This document shows, one piece after another, positions 57,566-64,000 of a stretch of DNA of 64,000 bases. Position numbers and translations under genes: made by a program. Source of the stretch: Rhyzopertha dominica (taxonomy: Eukaryota > Arthropoda > Insecta > Coleoptera > Bostrichidae); NCBI GenBank assembly GCA_025024175.1, contig QCXZ01000041.1:41845786-41909785 (forward strand). The letters run 5' to 3'. The stretch's first letter is position 1, and the number at the start of each line of letters is the position of its first letter. The notes under the pieces were generated by a model. It ran no database searches. It was not told the DNA's origin and saw only the letters and a list, made by a program, of their open reading frames with translations.

Positions 57566-59095
57566 AATAAGCTACTGTTTGATACGTTTAACAACCAATT
57601 GGCGTTATTGCACTTTGGTGCAGCATTTTTTTCCACTGTGGCAAAAATAGCGACGTATTGATGTCTGCCGATAGTAATTTGAACTAGAAATGAAGGCATT
57701 CCGCAACGCATACTAAGGAAGCATTACAATTTTTGCCTATTTCTGAAGAAGAAGAAAACCACTTCCTTATGTCCAACAAAATTCATATTATAAGCACCAA
57801 AAATTTATACTGAAACAGTGATATAAACAACTGAAATGCACAAAAGAATTCTTTAGCAGCAAAAATGCCATGAAAAATTCTTTAGGGGTAGTTGTTTGAA
57901 GGAGATGAGTTATGAGTGGGCATTCAAGGAACTAGAAGAGGCTGTCTTTTATTTTGAAAAGATCTTTCTCGGTCAGGTTTATTTTCTGTAAAAACGAATT
58001 AACTAATACTTATTTCGTTACTATGTAATAACCAATAAATATCTGGGGAGGGATTTTGGGAAATCATTTAATTGGTCCTTCCTTTTTTAATGGTTGGCCG
58101 CGATGTAGAACATCGCTATTAAGTATATATAAATTAAAATCTGCACTCTCGAAAATCCCAGTAAGTAAAAAATTCTGGGAGAGGTCAATTTTAACATCGT
58201 TTCAAGCTGATTTTTGCATCCTGACCTGGAGCCCAGAGCCTCCGCTTCAAAAAAATTTAATAACATGAGGAGTCAGGTGATATAATTTTGAAATCGCTTT
58301 CATTATAATAACAAAGTTAGTTCTCCACAGAGGCGAGTGGGTGATACCGTATTGCCACTAGATGGCATGGAGTCATCCACACTCTAATTCTCGCAAACTG
58401 CTTTCATTGTTTATGCAACCATGCTTTTTTGGAATTTGAACAACTGGTTCAACTGGAACAACGAGAGCACTGTTTTACTTGCTGTAAGAGAAAACAAAAG
58501 GACTTATGAAAACGCAGATTAATTTAACGAATGTGCTGCTCAAAAAATTTGCAAAATACTTTCAATAATTAAACTTTCTTATTATGTAACATTTTCAGTG
58601 GATCTAAAATATCTGACTCAGCACATAGGCACCATATCTAGGTGTGAGTACCGCATTTTTCTATATTATTTACTTTTACAAATGTTTGGCTTGTTCAAGT
58701 CCATTGCTACCCTAAAAATTATCAAATAAAAAACCTCTAGGTGGTTGTATCTTTAATACACTCGGAAGTGTGACCTAGTCACGTCTATCTTCAATAAGTA
58801 TGTGGTAGACCTAGTTAAATTTAAGCTAACGTGAATATGACAAACATTAATCATTCAAAGTAATTTTATTTCACTTGACTTTATTTCGTTGGGCTTTTCT
58901 TGAACTTACCGACCGTAAAACGTATTTTGTAAAGCTATCGCTAGATAACTCATTACCGATTTTCACAAAACGACTTTCAAGGTGCGGCGTGAGACGAATA
59001 CATACAGATAGATCAATTGAGGTAGCAGTAACAGTTTCCAAGCAAAAATAATGAATTTGTCAAACGTAGTAGCTGGTGCACGAATTGTAGATGCG
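57566..59095. other. No gene recognised
   Basis: AT-rich. A small perfect hairpin GCGATGT-AGA-ACATCGC lies near 58,099-58,116. Nothing else recognised. Confidence 0.4.
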
Positions 59096-59099
59096 AACA

Positions 59100-59580
59100 A
59101 CAATTGGAAGCAAATTTGTTACGAGTCTGTGGGGTGGAACAGAAAGGTTTTATCAAAACCTCCACAATCCGCATTGTGGCAAGTGCGGAAGAGACAATTA
59201 TGGTATAGAGAAGCTCCAAAGAATGAAATAGTGTCCCGCCGCGTTTGACGGAGAGAAAGTATGAATCGAAAACTTCAACAACCGTTAATTATTGGACGTT
59301 TTTCAAACTCTTACAGCGGACACACAAATAAAGTCACCACATGCAGCAAAAAGCCTGATGAATTTAGACGCAGAAATCTCTTTATATCGCTCATCATCCT
59401 CGAATGCTTCGCGCAAATATCAATCATCATAGAAATGTTGACAAAGAAGGCAGCCTCCCTAATTCTACTCAAGAGCGTTCCTTTCCCCGCTTCATATCTA
59501 GCAACAAGCACTGCCCTCCCCAAATATCTTTTTATTAATGCCACTCTGGAGCATAATCTGTACGTTTCCAACAGGAATCT
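59100..59580 (+). repeat. Dispersed repeat R3, copy 2
   Basis: Diverged direct copy of 56,340-56,825. It abuts the GC-rich block that begins at about 59,585. Confidence 0.85.
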
Positions 59581-59584
59581 CTGC

Positions 59585-59875
59585 TAAACGGGGCGATATT
59601 TCTGTTCGGTTGCTGGCCACCCCGGGGCGACGGTTAGCGACGTCTCCGCTGCCGAATTTACATACGCGGCCGCATCAAAAGAGTGGCACGCACCCACGCA
59701 GACATCAAAAGACCCCCAAAGCTGCAAACGAACCGTTCATTTAAATCTGTGTGGGGCTGATTTGATCGACTTGAGCTATGCGTGTAAATAAGGGGGTCGC
59801 AGTGAAATACACGTGGAAACATACGGCTTGCAGCGGTTTGCTAAATGGCGGTGAAGTGTCTGTTATTAGAAAAAG
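59585..59875. promoter_or_regulatory. Enhancer-like GC-rich island
   Basis: The most GC-rich patch of the right half, including GCGGCCGC at 59,666-59,673 and a CCACCCCGGGGCG run. Two CATCAAAAG sites (TCF-like) and a GACCCCC-type motif (Gli/Zic-like) are close together. An ORF crosses it but is not protein-like. Confidence 0.25.
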
Positions 59876-60955
59876 TAAACCTTTTTGTTTGCATTGAGAA
59901 ACTCATTTATTATGGATGANATGTATGCCTATGCTTTTAATAGTGTTTTTGTGTTCATGGTAAAAAAGTTTACCGAGTGAACTCAAAATAGCAGGTGGTG
60001 AATTGTTTTTGTGTTAGTATTTACACTAAATTTAGTAAAAAATCTATTTCATTAACCAAACTGATATTCCCCATAGTGAAGTGGCAAAAATGTAACACAG
60101 AAAATGGTAAAATATGCGACGTCATCTTTTTTTGTTAAAATTTTACATATTTCTATATAAATTTACCAAGCAGTGTGAAATTTTGCACAGGCTCGTTTTA
60201 TCATAACTCCGTCCCTTGTTGCCTTTACACACTTGCGTGTAAAGTAGGTACCTACTCTTTGCTCTATACCTATATGCCAATCACTGGCACTGACTAGTTG
60301 ATCCTTCTTAAAACGCTAGGTTGTAGGTTGCAGATAGAGAATGACAGAATAATAGTTTGTATAGTTGGTTTTTAGGTGTAGCTATTCTAAATTGCAGTTA
60401 TTACTACCAGTTAACCTAATAAATATGTATATACAAGTGCTTTATGATAGTTCAAATGTAATGATACAACAAAATTGATTTAATTTCTTCTTATTAATGC
60501 TCCCTTTTTTAAATAATAAGATACAAAGAACCTTGAAAGTTCTAATTATGAATTGTCCTCTTGTAGAAAATACACTTAGAAGAGTCAGAATATGTATACC
60601 GTATAACCGTGTAATAAAATAAACAATCTTATCTTGTGAAACTCACCAAAACGGAAGTGGTTAAGTTAACCAGTTTTAGTGTGGACTTATATACACCACC
60701 TTTAGTGTTAAATATAAAACTGAGTTTTTTACTGTGTTGTGTTTATTAAGCGCCATTACAATTATGTTTTGAGGCATTAGAAACTAACTACAGGAACTAC
60801 AAAAATGTGATGCAAGTGTAGGTAGCAAACGTTTGTTTTGTTTATGATGATGCAACATAAAAGAAATATTTGCCACAATATTACCATGGAGAGCAAAGAT
60901 GATCGAGCAGAGTTGGCTTCGCAAAAACCACACCTTGAACTAATTAAAGGCTTAG
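59876..60955. other. No gene recognised
   Basis: AT-rich, no features. Confidence 0.45.
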
Positions 60956-61023
60956 TTTCGCTTGCTGGATAACCGGTTCAGAACTACCCGCACTCTCTCC
61001 GTCGAACTATCTATAACCCCATT

Positions 61024-61093
61024 GAAAATTCCAGAAACACCTTCCAGACGCTATCCGAACTTCGCGAAGGTTTCATTGATGGAATTTTCTGGA
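61024..61093. promoter_or_regulatory. Heat-shock-element-like cluster
   Basis: Canonical alternating GAA/TTC units: GAAAATTCCAGAA at 61,024-61,036 is a perfect three-unit HSE, CTTCCAG follows, GAACTTCGCGAAGGTTTC at 61,057-61,074 is a close variant, and GAATTTTCTGGA at 61,082-61,093 is again a near-perfect three-unit site. On the minus strand a TTATAGATAG sequence lies about 10 bases beyond the outermost site, where a TATA box could sit. No gene is seen downstream. It may be an orphan promoter, a retained enhancer, or HSEs carried in a decayed mobile element. Confidence 0.5.
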
Positions 61094-62333
61094 GAGTATC
61101 GACATTCCCTGCCATCTGTCTGTAGCTAGGATCACTACTTGCAGTGTCCTATTACACCGCATCTACATGCCTGTAACTTCGGTCTACAGATGGCGCTACA
61201 CGTAACAATACTAATCGACCAATCGACGTGTTATGACTGACGTACTTACTAAATTTATTTCAAAGTTGCAGACTTGTACTGTACAGTAAATTGTAATTAT
61301 TGTTATTCTATATCCGAGAGAAAATCATACTTTTCATTTTAGAACCGACATACCTAAATACTCTTATGAGTGTGTATATTTTTGATGCACATGGCTAAAA
61401 ATCAAGATGTGTTGGGGATAAATGTTAAGGAGGAGAACTTATGTATAATTTTTAACGAATACTACAAAAATCAGCAAGCAATAAACTAAATTCACTTGAT
61501 GGATGATTTTCAACATTTAGAATGCTTACAGGTGATCAGCAAATCTTTGGAAACGAAACAGTTACTTATACTTTTTTCTTGACTCTTTAATAGCGGAATA
61601 CTTCCATATTTATGGTAAATGGTTATAAAATGACCTTAAAAGCATAAATACGTTTTTTTCTGCAGAACTAGTTGATGTTTTAGAATTTTGTTTGTCCCGC
61701 AATTAAGTGGAAGCTTTTTTTGGCACTTTTTGAAACAGAGACTTTGCTGTACACGGTGCACTCTCGTTGGCCTCTGTTCCATTTTCGCAATGGATGGTAG
61801 ACATTGGCAAACATTGGGTGTATAACTGTATGCATGTTTTATTGTTTAAAGTAAAGAGAAATAGAAGTCGTATGTTACAAATTCAGCGTAAGCTTTTGTA
61901 GTGCCTATATTAGTAAAATGCAAATTAAAGTTAACCTTCTGTTCCTGCGTAAAATATGTTTTATACGTTATTAGTATTAAAAAAACGTCAATTTCAGCAG
62001 CCCAACAAGTGCTCTACTGCATTACCTCTGTTTCATCTCTACTCCAAGGTTTGCCGCATTATAAGGTGTGCCCAATAATTGTTGGTTACTGGGTTTGTAA
62101 GCACAGTGTGTTGCAAAATTCGTGCAACGTTTGAACTTTGGGCTAAAACATTATTATTATAGACTGATTAAATACTGTTTTTTTATGTACTAGACAGAGC
62201 ACTTATCTACAAAATCAATACTGTATATTATTTCTGTAAGTGATGCTGTAATTATCTTACTTGGGGCGATTTAAAGTTACTTTACGTACGTTTCGAGAAT
62301 TCTGCAACCGACTGTACCTTGTAATATCAAATA
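61094..62333. other. No gene recognised
   Basis: The first 120 bases carry a short inverted pair, GCCATCTGT and ACAGATGGC. The rest is AT-rich without features. Confidence 0.4.
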
Positions 62334-62510
62334 TATATATCGCCTGAATGTATATAAATTTACATGTAGTTATAATTATTGGGATACCAGGCACAAATCG
62401 TATTGATAAAATATTGCCAGCTTACTGGCATTCGAACCCGAGTCCTTTGAAGACCAGTCAAACGCGCTAATCAACTGCGGATTTGAATAGGACTTTCATG
62501 GTCTGACTCA
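62334..62510 (-). repeat. tRNA-derived SINE, copy 3
   Basis: On the minus strand an A-box-like GTTGATTAGCGCG is followed by the B box GGGTTCGAATGCC (62,428-62,440), then AGTAAGCTGGCAATATTTTA, matching the GCTGGTAATATTTTTTCAAT body of copies 1 and 2. It ends near CAGGCGATA, as copy 2 does. Confidence 0.75.
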
Positions 62511-62712
62511 CCTCGATTATTTAGAGAGTTCCATGGTCCACTGTATTCGCACTGCACATTTAAGCTTCTCTCCTAAAACTAAACAGACGCATTATATTGA
62601 TGTTTATATATAGAAGTTACTAAAACAAATCTGGAAGATTGTATCATCGTTTAACACAATAATTTGCATATGCATAGCAAAATTTTTCCTATTGAAATAA
62701 ATCATCTGCCCT

Positions 62713-62784
62713 GGTCAGTTCACTCTCACCCTGCTACTAGTTTCGCCCTGTTGGGGTTCATCAGGGGTAGAGAGCAAACTGACC
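62713..62784. repeat. Hairpin with 20-bp arms
   Basis: GGTCAGTTCACTCTCACCCT (62,713-62,732) pairs with GGGTAGAGAGCAAACTGACC (62,765-62,784) with few mismatches. On the minus strand the loop reads CTGATGA, then CCCC...GGG, then CGAAAC. Confidence 0.8.
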
Positions 62785-63149
62785 ATGGCAGACCGTTGCC
62801 TATAATCGCGGCGGGCGGACTAGTTCATGTGTTTTTCCTATTTCTGTCTTGTAACAAATCATAGTAAGAAGGGTTAGGGCAATGTGTGGATATATTATTA
62901 CCAAACTGTTCATACCTTGCAAGAACAGTTGTGTTCTTTACGTGTAGTAAGAAACTGAAATAGAAACCAGCCATTAGAAAAGGCCGATGAAAGTATATAT
63001 ACCTTTTTACTGAAGACCATTTTAGTTTGAGATATTAAAATTNGAGCTTGAGTTGGACGGCGTTGATTATATTCAAGTAGATATATTATGTAATTTCTAA
63101 AGAAACAAAAACATTTAATAATCTCCAATGGATTTAATAATATTCAACG
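62785..63149. other. No gene recognised
   Basis: Short GC-rich run at 62,800-62,822, otherwise AT-rich; no features. Confidence 0.4.
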
Positions 63150-63620
63150 TCATAGAACCCATTAACCAGCAAATACCCATCCCCAGGCTAAAGAAAACGA
63201 GTACCTGTTAAGCGAGCATGATCTAAAAGCTGGCGAAATATATTTTGCGATGAATACACCGCTGAACTGGTAAACGGATTTGTAAAACAAAATTAAATGG
63301 ATTCGCGTTTAGCGGAGACGCGCTAAATCTAAAAGCATGCTAACACGGCCAAGTCCGTAATCCGTTCTTGAATATTTAATGGTTCCAGCGGCGTTAAACA
63401 CCATGGTCGCGCTAGTTGCCGCTATGAAAAATATTATTCTTCCATTAGCTCACTCGTAATTATTATGCTGCCGTGGAATTAACGCCAAAAGTTTATTTTA
63501 TATAGGATGAGGCGAGGGATGAGGTATAAAGGGCGGAGTATTTTAAAAAGTTCATAAAATTGTTAATTGTTGCGCAGTAAATATTATATTATCGTTTGGC
63601 AAAGCCAAGTGAATAACTAT
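63150..63620. promoter_or_regulatory. Enhancer-like block
   Basis: A GC-richer non-repeat stretch with TAAT-rich and CGCG-containing runs (63,295-63,480). Like the other blocks it could be conserved non-coding DNA. Confidence 0.22.
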
Positions 63621-63649
63621 GTTATGTAATGCATTCTTCATGTAGGGAT

Positions 63650-63795
63650 TTGCAGTGGGCTATGTGAAGTTAGTCGTCTCCAATCTTTCCCAACAATTAC
63701 TTGTATACGTTCCTTGAGGTTATCCCGCATAAAATAATGGCATATGGACAAACTAGCGGGGCGAGGAGGCAGCAAATCTGGAAATGAGATTTACT
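63650..63795 (-). pseudogene. Possible transposase remnant
   Basis: On the minus strand a PDLLPPRP-like segment followed by YFMRDNLKERIQVIVGKDWR resembles the SPDLTPLDFFLWGYLKERVY end of mariner-related transposases. Only this block is recognisable, so confidence is low. The last 200 bases of the window show nothing else. Confidence 0.33.
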
Positions 63796-64000
63796 CACCC
63801 TATTAATTCTTCACAAGACAGTCGTAGGTAGAAACTCGGTACTCTTTCTTCAACGCAACTGTCCTATGACTGCAGTTGAAAAGAAAATGCTAAGATCGCA
63901 CAAACTGATTAGTACCTGAGAGCCTGAGTTCTAATCCTTTCAAAAACGATCGTCTTCGTCATTTCACTCCGTATACATCACACTCCGTTGACATCATCCA

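Noticed and set aside
62713..62784. A true hammerhead ribozyme
   Set aside because: CTGATGA and GAAA boxes are present, but helices I and III cannot be formed in the proper arrangement and the 10.1/11.1 pair is A/C. Kept only as a motif finding.

Overview
The window looks like AT-rich nuclear DNA from an arthropod, most likely an insect. The evidence is the element content: mariner, Tc1-like, hAT, a gag-bearing LTR element, non-LTR retrotransposons with YADD reverse transcriptases, and tRNA-derived SINEs. There are no bacterial gene features, rRNA genes, functional tRNA genes or CRISPR arrays. Host genes are almost absent. It reads as a gene-poor interval filled with transposons of very different ages, separated by unrecognised AT-rich DNA and some GC-richer blocks that could be conserved regulatory sequence.

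Left third (1-20,300): two short foldback elements (about 2.2-2.5 kb and 8.4-8.6 kb), an old mariner copy (6.66-7.62 kb), an old Tc1-like copy (11.8-12.6 kb), and two non-LTR retrotransposon relics (14.4-16.0 kb and 17.6-19.3 kb). Enhancer-like blocks lie at 1.4-2.0, 5.5-5.8, 9.7-10.0, 16.8-17.1 and 19.9-20.3 kb.

Middle (20,300-45,200): a three-layer nest. A LINE relic (from 20.38 kb) is interrupted by a very young 5,095-bp LTR retrotransposon on the minus strand. Its 470-bp LTRs differ at one base, it has a 4-bp target duplication, and it has gag but no pol. The LINE resumes at 26.0 kb and is cut again by a 575-bp foldback MITE. Further right are two copies of an 880-bp repeat (28.7 and 39.3 kb), a minus-strand Tc1 relic split by a foldback (31.6-33.0 kb), a complete non-autonomous hAT element with a perfect 8-bp target duplication (34.25-35.18 kb), an inverted pair of tRNA-derived SINEs (36 kb), a LINE fragment (40.1-40.5 kb), a helix-turn-helix transposase relic (41.6-42.0 kb) and a compact GC-rich ORF that may be a SINA/SIAH-like TRAF-domain gene or exon (43.9-44.5 kb).

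Right third (45,200-64,000): a nearly intact mariner (45,261-46,593) with clear inverted repeats, a full DD34D triad and a single frameshift sits inside an older minus-strand pseudogene of a multicopy arthropod family (44.9-48.0 kb). Beyond it are another Tc1 relic (50.3-51.0 kb), a DNA-transposon fragment (53.8-54.7 kb), several dispersed 70-480-bp repeats, a cluster of heat-shock-element-like sites (61.02-61.09 kb), a third SINE (62.4 kb) and a possible transposase remnant at the right edge.

A theme not tied to any one element is that four unrelated foldbacks each carry a CTGANGA...CGAAA motif pair. All family assignments come from reading translations and repeats by eye; no database search was possible.
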